From: Macrolepiota albuminosa
Lineage: Eukaryota; Basidiomycota; Agaricomycetes; Agaricales; Agaricaceae
Length of the DNA: 64,000 bases
Assembly: GCA_027475525.1 (NCBI GenBank)
Contig: JAMWFC010000055.1
Span: 1,530,212-1,594,211, forward strand
Reading direction: 5' to 3'
The number at the start of each line of letters is the position of its first letter. Position 1 is the stretch's first letter. The translations under genes and the position numbers were made by a program. The notes under the pieces were generated by a model. That model searched no databases. It was given only the letters and a program-made list of their open reading frames with translations, and was not told where the DNA came from. Shown piece after piece: positions 1 through 9,467 of the stretch.

Positions 1-150
1 ACCATTGACTCCGAGGCTGGATGAGTGTTCGGGTAGGGCTGGGGGTCCAAGTCTTTTCTCTTTGATTTCGAGGTCAGTTGAGAATGAAATGGTGAGGTTG
101 GATATAGGGATTAGGGATTTGGGATCGCCGTTGATGCGAAATGGAGTACA
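1..150 (-). CDS. possible host exon, partial, cut by the window edge
   Basis: One minus-strand frame stays open over the whole first 150 bases and reads like ordinary coding sequence, containing the stretch RLGPPALPEHSSSLG. On the minus strand an AG dinucleotide near 160 could be a splice acceptor opening this exon. The C-terminal flavour vaguely recalls the end of family III CoA-transferases, but that is only an impression. Base composition is CpG-containing, unlike the decayed repeats that start at about 1.4 kb. It could equally be chance, since only about 50 codons are visible. Confidence 0.3.
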
Positions 151-207
151 GTTGACTCTGCTATAATTCATAGGTGTCGGTGGAACTTCTGAAACACAAC
201 ATCATGT

Positions 208-262
208 CTCTTTGTCTGGATAGACCAAGATTAACTCAGTGTTTGTCTAGAAAGACAAAGAG
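208..262. repeat. inverted repeat just upstream of the tRNA
   Basis: The arms ctctttgtct (208-217) and agacaaagag (253-262) are perfect 10-bp reverse complements around a 35-base loop. The function is unknown. It lies about 15 bases 5' of the tRNA-like gene. Confidence 0.5.
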
Positions 263-277
263 TACCTCAGTGGTAAT

Positions 278-362
278 GACCCCTTAGCTCAGTGGTAGAG
301 TGTGTGATTCCAGTTTCATTGGAGCATCCACAAAGTCATCCGTTCAAATCGGGTAGGGGTCA
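278..362 (+). tRNA. tRNA-Trp (CCA)-like gene with a short intron
   Basis: The segment folds as a tRNA. A perfect 7-bp acceptor stem pairs GACCCCT with AGGGGTC, followed by discriminator A. The D arm is GCTC/GAGT. The T arm pairs ATCCG with CGGGT around the loop TTCAAAT. The anticodon region reads TTCCA, giving anticodon CCA. It is followed by a 12-13-nt insert containing TTGGA, which can pair with the anticodon, as is usual for eukaryotic tRNA introns one base 3' of the anticodon. The anticodon stem then has one A/C mismatch. No run of four or more T follows closely, so a weak gene or pseudogene is possible. Confidence 0.65.
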
Positions 363-399
363 ATGACTATTCTTTGGGCCTCTTGACCGGTAACCGTCA

Positions 400-836
400 T
401 GTGGTGGTACCTACAAACTGAAACAAACTATAAACATACAGGCAGTTAACAACTGACCTGTGACTCCCAAACGGGAGTCGCACCGAAAGGTGCCAGATGC
501 CGAAAGGTGTCGTCAATGCCCCCCTTCTTACTCCCACTCTCCAGAGTCTGACCTGCGGGCGGAACTGGGACGCGGCCACACACAGCCATGTCACAAGGGC
601 AACAAGCCATCGAGATTGTGGGTCCCCAACCCGACGTCTCCCTAGGTCTCTCTTTATCCAAACAAAAACACAAATCAATTCGGAACGCTTCCCGCTTGCC
701 TTCCATATGTTAATCTCTGGCCTCACTACGACACAAGTGGAATACTTAATCAATATAGAGGTCGACTCCAATCTGGATATCACCATCCTCTTCAAACCTT
801 TTGCAGACCAGCGACCGTCTTTCGTAGCAACTATAT
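400..836 (+). other. probable 5' leader of the LINE, CpG-rich
   Basis: No convincing gene is seen. The stretch is GC- and CpG-rich, with small hairpins such as ccgaaaggtg repeated at about 483 and 498, and it runs into the ORF1 start. A frame at 715-865 contains PFADQRPSFVAT and may be the shifted N-terminus of ORF1. It is read as the leader of the LINE by position only. Confidence 0.3.
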
Positions 837-1373
837 ATGGTCTCACCCTTCAAAATAAACTCTGAGGATGCCTTGTCAGTCGTAACAGAGCTGATCAAAA
901 GGAAGTTTGCCAAACCTGGGGATATCATTACCTTCATCTCAGAAGCTTCCCAACTGCCTTCTGATCAGGCAGTAAGAGAAATTATGGACAAAGGAGCCCT
1001 GCAAATGGTGGGAATTTTTGAGGCTGGAACACTAGCAGACAACGATCATGTGAAGATGATAAAGCTTATGCGTGCGTGCCACCACCGGACAGCTACCTTT
1101 GGTTTTGGGATTCCCCTAAGAGGGAAGGAAACCCTCCTCTGTATTGATTGCAAGTCCATTGACCACGATACACCAAACTGCCCATTCCCTTATATTCCAG
1201 GCTGGCTGGGTTACAATCCTCAAACTCAGGCAACTTCGGATACTATGAATGCATATAACAATGAATTTTCCCAGACCCAAGAAGGTTTCTTAACCACCTG
1301 TGGCAGAGGGGGAGGGGGAGGATGGAGAGGCCACCCCAATTTTAGGCATGGAGGCTGGAGAAATTTTAGGTAG
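837..1373 (+). CDS. LINE ORF1-like (gag-like) protein with CCHC zinc knuckle
   Basis: A 178-residue ORF starts at ATG 837, just after an in-frame TAG at 825-827. Near residues 101-114 it has a CX2CX4HX4C knuckle (CIDC...H...C), followed by the Pro/Trp-rich stretch PFPYIPGWLG and a Gly/Arg-rich C-terminus ending in RHGGWRNFR. This is the usual make-up of the RNA-binding ORF1 of fungal non-LTR retrotransposons. An EEP endonuclease remnant of a LINE lies 4.6 kb downstream (6020-6190), and the sequence between is an inserted X repeat, so both probably belong to one element. A partly overlapping frame upstream (about 715-865) may be the displaced N-terminus of the same protein, which suggests a frameshift. 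A gag of another element type is the alternative. Confidence 0.55.
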   Translation: MVSPFKINSEDALSVVTELIKRKFAKPGDIITFISEASQLPSDQAVREIMDKGALQMVGIFEAGTLADNDHVKMIKLMRACHHRTATFGFGIPLRGKETLLCIDCKSIDHDTPNCPFPYIPGWLGYNPQTQATSDTMNAYNNEFSQTQEGFLTTCGRGGGGGWRGHPNFRHGGWRNFR

Positions 1374-3430
1374 AAGACACCCCGATGTATCCCTACCCCC
1401 AAGAATAGAACAAAATTTGTCTTCTCAGCAGCCCTGCTTAAGCAATCATAATCTTGGCTGTACCCCCACAGGCAGTCCAAGAAAGCTCTGAGATGCAATA
1501 TCCTCCCTGAGGTCTTGGAAAATGATCTCACCCTGAGTTGGCTTGGTTGGCAGCTCAGTAAGTCTTAGCAACCATACAATCAGACAGCAACACTTTAATA
1601 AGGCAATTCTCAAACAACTTTGGTTCATGTCTCCAGGTGGGTAGGGGGTCAATAGAGTCAGCCACTGCTCTATACCCAGCATCCTCCACAGGGAGTTTAG
1701 AGTAGAGGTGGATCCTCAAATTGAGGACTGATACATGTTGACACTGATAGGCTTCTGTTCATACTGAGCACATCACAGGACAATATATGCCCACTGACAT
1801 CAGTCAATCTGAAGACTCAAGCTATTTTTTTGGGCTCAGTTTATCATTGGCAACTTAACAGTTTCAATCTAACAGCCTCAACTACCATTCAACATTATTG
1901 ACTACAAGGATTCAGGACTTGTGGGAGAACAGTACTAGCATGACTATGGGATGTGATTATTGACTAAATCCTGATCAATTCCAAGTGGGGATAAACATTA
2001 GGCTCTGATGATGCCAACTGTGGTTGAGAATGCTGGATGCTATATAGTAAAACACCATCTCTAATGTCTGATGTGTGTAAAGTACAAAGAGTTCTGGCAG
2101 AGTCCCATTGTGCTTAAAACAATAAGATGGGACTAGGCACTAGTAAATAGCACTACTGATGCTACCTGGCAAACTGTAAGTGCTGCAATTCTAACAAAGG
2201 TTTGGCAAAAAAAAACAAAATAGTGCAATGCAAATGTGCCAATTGTTGGCACCATAGATAACAAAGACAAAATAGACAATGCTAGCATTTAACTCTTTGA
2301 CAATGTTAAGTCAAGCTAGTGAAATTTGAATGGTAAAGGTAACTGGGTTCTGATTCGTGGATATTTACATGTCTAGTAGCTATCTTTTATACTATACACT
2401 ACCATTGTTTGAGAACAAGTCTGTCTGTGGTGCTACAAATTAGTGCCTCTCCTCATGGCTACAGCTAACAGCAACCTGTCAATGGTGACTGATAGCACAT
2501 GGATGACAGCGACCAATGGCACAATAGCCTATTGGCTACAGCAACTCTAAAACTACTTAAAATTATATAAGTCTGCTCACTTTTTAATCCAAGTCCAATT
2601 GGCCAAGATGTTCTGGTGTATAATTAGAAAAACCTCAACAGACACTGTAATTTATAAATGCTATTTCCAGCACTAAACATTATTCCTACTTCCAATATGC
2701 CAAAGTGTCAGGCCTTAGTATATCTAGTCCTGTTGTCATCAATTCTTGTACAGTTGAACTTATTATAATTGATGATCCTTCTAACCAATGACCCCTTCAA
2801 ACTGATGGATTTTTAGTGTCCACTGACTTTGTTTGCAGGTAAATTTGATTAATCTACGATACCTGATAATAAGTTTGCATCATGGCTGGCTACAGATAGC
2901 ACCAATACCCACACCTCACATTGGCCCACTAGTACCATCAGAAGTGCCATGCTTTAGCACTTTCAGCACTATTTTTCCCATATTTTTACACTAATAACTT
3001 GCAGCTACAGACTCCAATTACTCTCAGACTACTTTTTATAGCACCACTTATTCTTCGGACCACTGTTGACACCTTGCCACTTGCACTCCAAGGCTATATG
3101 TTTACACAGACACTTGGCATTAGTCAATCTAGAATAATGCTCTTAGCCAGTGGCAGCATTTACAGGATGGAATGATGAAGTATTTCTATGACAGCATTAT
3201 TATGGATCTTTTTACTATACAATTCAATTCACCGCATTTACTTACATTTTTATCAGTTCACCACTCTTTAGTGGCACTTAGCCTCTTAGCATTGGCTAAA
3301 CTTCCTTTACTATAAATACTTACTTTCTGTTAGTAGCAATTTGGCAGTAGGGATCATATTCTAACATTTTGGTCACCATACACAACAGACTACCTTTTGT
3401 TGACCATGTCAGCAATAGGACTCTGCTTTA

Positions 3431-3462
3431 GTTTTTTTTTCTCTCTCTCTCTTTCTAGCACC
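3431..3462 (+). repeat. T-run followed by a CT microsatellite
   Basis: A run of eight T followed by repeated CT dinucleotides. It is simple sequence within repeat Y. Confidence 0.8.
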
Positions 3463-3540
3463 TTGCAACTATGGCTTGGCTTTCATGCTTAGACCCGCTA
3501 AGCAATCTTGTCTTTTTATTCTCCCATTCTAGGTGCTAAC

Positions 3541-3672
3541 ACTTAGTGCCTCTTAGCAACCCTCTCCCACAGCTTTTAGTGCTTTCCCTTAGCAACTCTC
3601 TCCTGCACCTCTTAGTGCCTTTCTTTAGCGACTTTTCTGTGTCCCTTAGTGCTTTTCCTTAGCAACTTTTAG
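3541..3672 (+). repeat. minisatellite, about 35-bp unit, four imperfect copies
   Basis: Units of 34-35 bp begin cttagtgc or ttagtgc and carry ttagcaac or ttagcgac in the middle. Four are present before the solo LTR, and a fifth start (cttagtgctc) resumes right after it at 4191. The LTR therefore inserted into the array. Confidence 0.6.
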
Positions 3673-4190
3673 TGTCAGGGGACTCCTCATTTCTTCCTTC
3701 TTTCACTCCTTATTCCTTTACTCTCCTTGCATTTATTTCCTTATTTCTTCTATCATTCTCTCATTTTGCTGTTTCTATTCTCTCAATACTATTTGATAAT
3801 ACTATTCTCAGCCCTTGAGGTGCTCTGGTTCTTTAGCTATCATTCAGACAACTGTGGGCCCTTCAGCACTACTTCCAGACTGCTTATATAAGCCAGAGTA
3901 TGCCTTTCTGACTTTCAAGTCTGGAGTTTTCCTGCCTTGTTTGCACAGTTGTTTGGTTAGTTAATTTTTGAGTTTTCAAGGTTTTGTTGTACTGTACAGT
4001 TGTTTCTCATGCTTCAGAAGCCCCAGAAGTGTCCAACCTGGCATAGGAAATCCCTAGACTTGTTTTCTTTGGATCTCTCTCTGCCAGGTGAGTAGTTATT
4101 ATGATATTGTCAATACATACTCTAATACACTTTGGATCTCTCTCTGCCAGCTGTGTGACTGAGCCACAGCCTTTAGAGGTCACCCTTACA
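3673..4190 (-). mobile_element. solo LTR, family W, copy 1
   Basis: A 518-bp block is the reverse complement of 48715-49310 (after removing the 77-bp duplication there). On the minus strand it starts TGTAAGGGTGACC and ends CCCCTGACA, so it has TG..CA termini. The flanks are tttag (3668-3672) and cttag (4191-4195), a 5-bp target duplication with one C/T difference. No internal region or second LTR is present, hence a solo LTR. The family is unknown. Confidence 0.65.
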
Positions 4191-5633
4191 CTTAGTGCTC
4201 TAGCCACGTTTTGGAGCCTTATACAAGTGCCTCCAATCATCCACTTTCCTTGCTACCAACCTCTTGTCTACCATGGGTTCTCTGGGACCTGTCCAGGACT
4301 CTTTCACACACTTAGCATGCCCAAAGCTATATTGGCTAAGTAGCTATACTAGTGATAGTGTGCTGCCTAGCCCAATTTGAGCATCATAACCAATAAATTA
4401 TCAAAAAATATTGTGATATAACCAAAAAATATATGAATGTTTAAGAAAATCTTGCTCTCTCAGACACTTAAATGCCAAAGGATCCTTTTGAAAATGTCAA
4501 AGCAGATATCTCATGCCTCAGGTCAGGAATAGAGCCATGCAAACAAGATATTCTTGCACAAATTTCAAGGAAGAAGAAGATCTTAGATTCTGATGAGCTC
4601 TGGTTGATGAATATTTCAGCAGAAAATTAGAGTAAATTGTTATCAAATTATGTACATAGTCCATATGTACAACTAAAAATAACAAAAAAATAAGGCTGAA
4701 AATGGCTCTTACAATTGACCTCTCTTATACCAAATAACCCCTAGAAACTGATACTTTTTGGCTTCCACAGAGGGGCCATTGGTTATAAGAAGTTCGACTG
4801 TATTTCTAATGATGGTGCCTTGACAGATGTCAGTGCCTAAGGCTATCTCCATTTAGAACTGATCAGGGTTTGGTCAAAACCACCTCCTTGTAGTTGTGCT
4901 AGTGTTATCTTTGTAAGTCCTGAGTCTTTTAAGTCAATGTATAGTAAATGATAGTTGAGACTGTTAAGTGGAGCCTGCATTAAGAAGCAATAGCCAAGGA
5001 TCTTCTAAGCCTAAGAAAGTAGCTTGAGTCTCCAGGTTTGACAAATGTCAGTCAATCTGTATTGTCCCTTGATGTGCTTAGTCTGAGCAGAAGCATATCA
5101 GTGCTGCCATCTGTCAAGACACTGCTATCAGATGTATTGAAGTTGATATCAATAGGACAGGACATACTAAAAGCTTGACATCTGAGACCATTGATTGAAA
5201 ATGGGGATAATGGGTGGTGCTGGAGATAGTGCTTCTATATTATAGTGTCTGTCAAGGTTTCTCCAATCATCCACTGGGATATACTGGCAATTCAGACTTT
5301 TGTTAAAAAGTGAGAAAGTTCATATAAACTTTTCAAGTAGTTTAGAGTCACTGTGGCCAATACACTGTTACACTATTGGTTGCTGTTACCCATATGCTGT
5401 TGGTTGCCATTGACAGTACACCATTAACTATAGCAATGACACATATAAAAGATAACTACTGAACATGTAAATAACAATAAATAGGAACCCAGTTACCTTC
5501 ACCATTCAAACTTGCCAGCCTGGATTCATATCTCTGAGAAGTCTGGCACTAGCATCATCATTATCTATGGTGCCAACAATGGGCATGTTTGCATTATGTT
5601 ATTCCTTTTTTTTGCAATAACTTTGTCAAAACC

Positions 5634-6019
5634 TTAGCACTTATAGTTTGCTAAGTAGCATCTAACTACTAGTGCCTCCCTACATATTATTGTCTTTAGC
5701 ATACTAGGACCCTGCCAGAACTCCTTGCATTTTAAGCATGCCAGATGCTGGAGATGACATTTTACTATGTAGTGCCTAGTGTATCCAACCACAGTTGGCA
5801 CCATCAATGCACTTCCAGGAAGGTCAACACCTGGACAAAACACCAACCTGGTTAGAATTCCAACAAGATGTACAACACATACACTCCACACTGACTCTGT
5901 AGTGGACCTATAGTCACCAAGAAATGAGACAGAAGATATACAAGACTTTCTGAATCTTGAGAATTTCATAGAAAACTCTACAAGCTCTAAACAACAATAA
6001 CAGGGCATTTTTGAAAGAG
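5634..6019. other. end of X copy 1 and non-coding lead into the LINE ORF2 remnant
   Basis: Up to 5806 this is the 3' end of X copy 1. From 5807 the plus strand reads, with several stops and shifts, into the endonuclease remnant (for example ALNNNNRAFLKEV before it). Open frames on the minus strand here are antisense to that remnant. Confidence 0.4.
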
Positions 6020-6190
6020 GTGAATGATTGTTTGAAAGACAATACAAAGGCAGCTATCTCTGTTGCATCATTAAACATCAGGGGGTATAGGACAGCTGGC
6101 ACCCTCCAATCTGAAACTAAATAGAACCATATAAACCAATTAGTAAGAGATAAGAAAATAGGCATTCTCTTAGTACAGGAAATGTTAAAA
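6020..6190 (+). pseudogene. LINE ORF2 N-terminal endonuclease (EEP) remnant
   Basis: The plus strand translates to a run containing ASLNIRG, then, after a stop that replaces a Trp-type codon, NHINQLVRDKKIGIL and LVQE. This is the conserved opening of apurinic-type endonuclease/exonuclease/phosphatase domains of LINE ORF2 proteins (the N and QE positions are metal-binding residues in the family). The frame decays by about 6200 and no reverse transcriptase is recognisable. It is probably the ORF2 start of the LINE whose ORF1 is at 837-1373. Confidence 0.6.
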
Positions 6191-6199
6191 CCTTAGACT

Positions 6200-6547
6200 G
6201 GTAAATTGCTCTAGACCTGATGAATATGTAAGCTGATCTGTACAGGTAGTTGTGTCAGTGTTGCTGTATGGTATGTGTACATATAAAGGCTCACCCTCAG
6301 TTCAATAACAATTGACCGAGGGTTTGTATCTGTATGAAGCAGTATGTATATACATTATGTGCACAATAGATGTCCTTTGGCCAGGGCCACATTTGATTAA
6401 GATATATTATGGTAACAGTGTGAAGGGTGAAAGGAGGTAGGTAGCCAGTATCAATCAATGACATTGATTAGTTGCCAGTGTCAATAGCATGCCAACAGGA
6501 AGCCCACCTCACAGGAGAGAGAAGAGATGAAATTGAGGCTCTCTTTA
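6200..6547. other. no gene recognised
   Basis: Continuation of the decayed LINE region. I see no domain, no intact frame and no terminal repeat. Confidence 0.4.
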
Positions 6548-6630
6548 GTTAGTATATACTTTAATATACTTTGAAATTCCCTCTGCCAGCTGTGTGACTG
6601 AGCTATAGCCTTCAGAAATTACCTTTACAG
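6548..6630 (-). repeat. fragment of solo LTR family W
   Basis: The block with ccctctgccagctgtgtgac and the end cagaaattacctttaca matches the 5' end of family W (compare 4110-4190). Only about 80 bp remain. Confidence 0.55.
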
Positions 6631-6639
6631 ATAGCAAGC

Positions 6640-7760
6640 TGAGTGGCACTGGACTACAAACTAAAGGCCAAGAAAAAGTCTTTCTTGGAGACCATGGTAA
6701 ACTAGATCTGGTCTGGCACTGGCCTGGAGGTCCAACCCTCTGAAGAGAGTGGAAATAGCAGGGTTTTAGTGGGTAGTAGGCATGGATGCAGGACAGGCAT
6801 AGGGGTAGCAGGCCTGCATGCACCTTAGCCCCACACATGTGTGTAAAGGCATTTCCTCACAGAGAACTTTTTTGCTGGCCATTTTAGAACTTGGTTGTAA
6901 TCCTGGGTGCCCAGCTCAGTGGGGACAGCATGTAACATCAGATATTATCATGTCTATTCTGTTTTTGTGCCATGGTATATCAATACTTATATAAACCCAG
7001 CTTCTAAAGGAGTTCTGCACTTTTTGTGCTGTTTCTCCTTGGGAAAAACCAACTGGTGGACCCACTGTGGATCATCTGCCCATTGTGTAAGTAAGTTCTG
7101 AGTATGATATTGTTTCACTCTGATTATCTAGTGCACTGACTGTCAAAAAGCCCACTGGAAACCCATTCATAAGAAATCCTGTGTTCGAGGTTGATCCCTA
7201 GTATACGAGTAAATACTCTAAACCCTTGGGCCTCAGTTCTTGTGTACATAACTGATATTGAACCTCCCTAGAACATGAGTAAGTACTCTGAACTAGCCAC
7301 CCCTGGCAGGAGGTATATGCTTCTTGATGGCACTTTAGGAGGGTTTCTCTTGCTGATGGTAAGTACCCTAAGCATACTGACTGTACCTCATTTCAAATCT
7401 AAGATTGATGATCTGACCTGGTCTAGAACTGCTGAGGTTGGTAGGAAGGTCCCAGCAGTGGAGAGGTCAGGAGGTTCCAGGAGAGGTTTGGAGGTTATGA
7501 AATCTCGAACTTCTTGACCAGATCACACTGTTGATGAATTAGTTTGTTTTTGTGGAATATTTTGGCTGGACCAGAATTCCATGAATATTTTGGATGACCA
7601 TTGAATTAGTTTGTTTTTGTGGACTATCAAATTTGTTTGTTTTCATGGAAAATCAGTGTGTGATGCCAAGAAAAGAATAACATTTGTAGTTACATGAAAC
7701 ATTATCAAAAAAACTCAGCTATAATCAGGAAGCTACAAGAAAACATCAACTTCAACTGAG
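6640..7760. other. AT-rich intergenic or decayed repeat sequence, no gene recognised
   Basis: Short open frames exist on both strands but none shows a domain, codon-like pattern or plausible exon chain. One phrase repeats around 7535-7645 (gaattagtttgtttttgtgg). Confidence 0.4.
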
Positions 7761-7847
7761 CATGTTTGGGTCTATATTATTGTCCTCTTATGTATACCAG
7801 TCCGACAGACCCCAGAATAGTTCACCAGCATATGGCACATGTGAAGA

Positions 7848-8000
7848 ACTTGCATTGTATGCTCCACAGCTCTGGGGTGGTGGTGGTGGGCACATGTTGT
7901 GGGAAAGCAAAATGGTACCAGGACACTTGCATTGTATGCTCCACAGCTCTGGGGTGGTGGTGGTGGGCACATGTTGTGGGAAAGCAAAATGGTACCAGGA
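7848..8000. repeat. tandem duplication with 77-bp period
   Basis: Bases 7848-7923 and 7925-8000 are identical, with one base between them. Fourteen such duplications, all with an offset of exactly 77, occur in the window, so an assembly artefact is the likeliest cause (see findings). Confidence 0.9.
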
Positions 8001-8037
8001 TGAAAAAAGGTCAGACAAAATTGAAAAGGTAAGATAG

Positions 8038-8560
8038 GATGTGGCAAATACTTTCAACTTGAGCTTAACTTCGATCCACCAACTTCTGTTTTGCTTCCTC
8101 AAGTATGGGATGCCAGTGCCTCTACAGCACTAAAGAAGAGAGGAGGCTTGCAGCAAATGCTAAAAGCTGTAGAAGCTACTATAAGTGAGTCTTCTAGTCC
8201 AATAGTTCATAACATATACTGAAATTTATAAATATAGGAATAAGTCAGTCATTAGTACACAATATCACAAATTACAATATAAACATCATCTTTGATGCCA
8301 TAGGTTGCTTGGAGAGGTATCGGAAAAAGATGGGCATATACCAGAATGAGATACTGCAGTTAGTTGGGGTAACTGACGAGTGGAGGCAAGCAGAGGTGAT
8401 GTCAAAAACAGTTTTGACCATGGTGAACTGCCTGTAAGAGCTTTGCATGTATACAATGTTATAAAGACTCAACATAGAGACAATGCATAGAGCAAAGGAG
8501 TTCTTGTACCAATCTCTTTTTGCGTAGGTGTTTTTGCAAATCTCAGTTGTGTACATTGGA
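8038..8560 (+). CDS. possible multi-exon gene fragment, unrecognised
   Basis: One plus frame from about 8040 reads CGKYFQLELNFDPPT, then ALKKRGGLQQMLKAVEATI. It is followed by a GTGAG donor near 8187. A second open piece (about 8288-8438) reads FDAIGCLERYRKKMG, then QLVGVTDEWRQAEVMSKTV, and ends at another GTAAG donor. A third piece (AKEFLYQSLFA) may follow. The residue composition is gene-like and the pieces are separated by plausible short introns, but I do not recognise the family. It may be a host gene remnant or part of an unknown element. Confidence 0.3.
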
Positions 8561-8714
8561 GTAATTACATTGATTTTGTCAAATCCAAAGTACAATGACA
8601 ATAATCTCAGACTCGTGAAATGTTCCCCTAAGGCAGTAGTTGGGGGTGCATCTTGGATACTTGGATAGGGCTATTGAATATCTATGTTCATTGTCAGGGA
8701 GGAGGTTGATAAGT

Positions 8715-8782
8715 ATGAGGGTATGGAGGTATAGAGGTTTAAAGGTATGGAGGTACGGAGGTATGGAGCTATGGAAGGTAAG
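8715..8782 (+). repeat. short-period tandem repeat (ggtatgga-type)
   Basis: Imperfect repeats of an 8-10-bp unit resembling aggtatgg, about seven copies. Confidence 0.6.
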
Positions 8783-9467
8783 GTCAACAGTAGATTGGAA
8801 ATCTCGGGAGGTGCTATTTTGGTAAATAGAAGCATGACCGTACAACTTCCTGACATCTTAGGGTACTTACTATAAGCACAGATAACCCCCCTAAAGTGCC
8901 ATCAAGAAGCATGAAGTGTCCTGCCTTAGGTGGAACTAGCTAATATCCTTGGTAAGTATAATGTTCATCATCTGTAGGTACGTTCACTTACCCTCAGTCG
9001 TGTGCTTAACTGAGGGTAACGTCTACCGACAGTATGTATATATGTATATATTGTTCATATCAAGCGTAGGGTTGAGTGTAAATGAAACTATATTGACCCT
9101 CCGTCGGTCAGCAAAGTTTGCATGCTTATGGTGTTCACCATAATAGCATGTAGTGCTCGTTACATTATCCATACATATGCAATATAAAAGCTTGGTGATC
9201 TAAGTAAGGGAGGGCTACAGAATGAGAAATACTAGTGAGATCATACAAGATGGGAAATCGTTACTGTAAAATTGGGTGCACATGATCACCTGCTTACCAT
9301 GAAGATAGCAGCTGTTCACATCAGCTGCCCACCAGCATAGTTAGCTAGTCGAATGGAATGTCCCGCAAAAATTGGAATGATGGATTACGAAGCGTGGACG
9401 CAGATGGTGATCAGTCAAATAAATACCCAGCCTGATGGGCTACTAGACTCCCTAAGAAACGAACATT

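Larger units (their letters stand above)
2890..4345 (+). repeat. repeat Y copy 1 (LTR-like), interrupted by solo LTR W
   Basis: The stretch containing cagttcaccactc, cacttagcc and actataaatacttac (about 3245-3330), and its end with cacttagcatgcccaaa, match 45400-46165 in the same order and orientation. The ends are approximate. It has a TATA-like element and no coding potential, so a degraded LTR is a fair guess. It contains a minisatellite at 3541-3672, and the solo LTR at 3673-4190 splits it. Confidence 0.4.
2751..4800. mobile_element. pogo/Tigger-like DNA transposon remnant with TIRs and TA target duplication
   Basis: The left end reads CAGTTGAACTTATTATAA and the right end, on the other strand, CAGTCGAACTTCTTATAA. 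That is 16 of 18 positions identical, and both ends are flanked by TA (2749-2750 and 4801-4802). CAGT-initiated TIRs of the form CAGTNGAACxTxxxTATAA with TA duplication are typical of pogo-like Tc1/mariner elements. No DDE transposase can be read. An open stretch at 4472-4630 (MPKDPFENVK...) may be the tail of one. The interior is occupied mostly by repeat Y and a solo LTR. Confidence 0.6.
2006..5100 (-). mobile_element. X repeat copy 2, inverted, nested in copy 1 and itself split
   Basis: On the minus strand the sequence begins TGATATGCTTCTGC at 5100 and ends GGCATCATCA at 2006. These are the same termini as X copy 1. The 5' part occupies about 5100-4803 and the 3' part 2748-2006. Between them lies the TA-flanked element at 2751-4800. 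CpG dinucleotides are nearly absent. The junctions with copy 1 lie at about 2005/2006 and 5100/5101, and a target duplication is no longer exact. Confidence 0.5.
1745..5806 (+). mobile_element. X repeat copy 1 (LTR-like, about 1.06 kb of own sequence), split by nested insertions
   Basis: The 5' part (1745-2005) matches 42325-42620, and the 3' part (about 5101-5806) matches the rest of the same repeat up to its end. The sequence starts TGATAGGCTTC and ends GGCACCATCA, so the ends are TG..CA. Internally it has a TATA-like stretch (acatataaaag) in the position where other copies have tataaaatagc. These traits suggest a solo LTR, but I see no matching target duplication and no coding potential. 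It sits between ORF1 and the endonuclease of the LINE and is itself split by an inverted X copy. Confidence 0.55.

Noticed and set aside
397..846. Minus-strand 149-codon frame over the LINE leader
   Set aside because: No domain; overlaps the plus-strand LINE leader and ORF1 start.
1745..5806. X copies as a TIR DNA transposon
   Set aside because: The two ends are not inverted repeats of one another; TG..CA and TATA-like boxes fit an LTR better, although target duplications are not clear.
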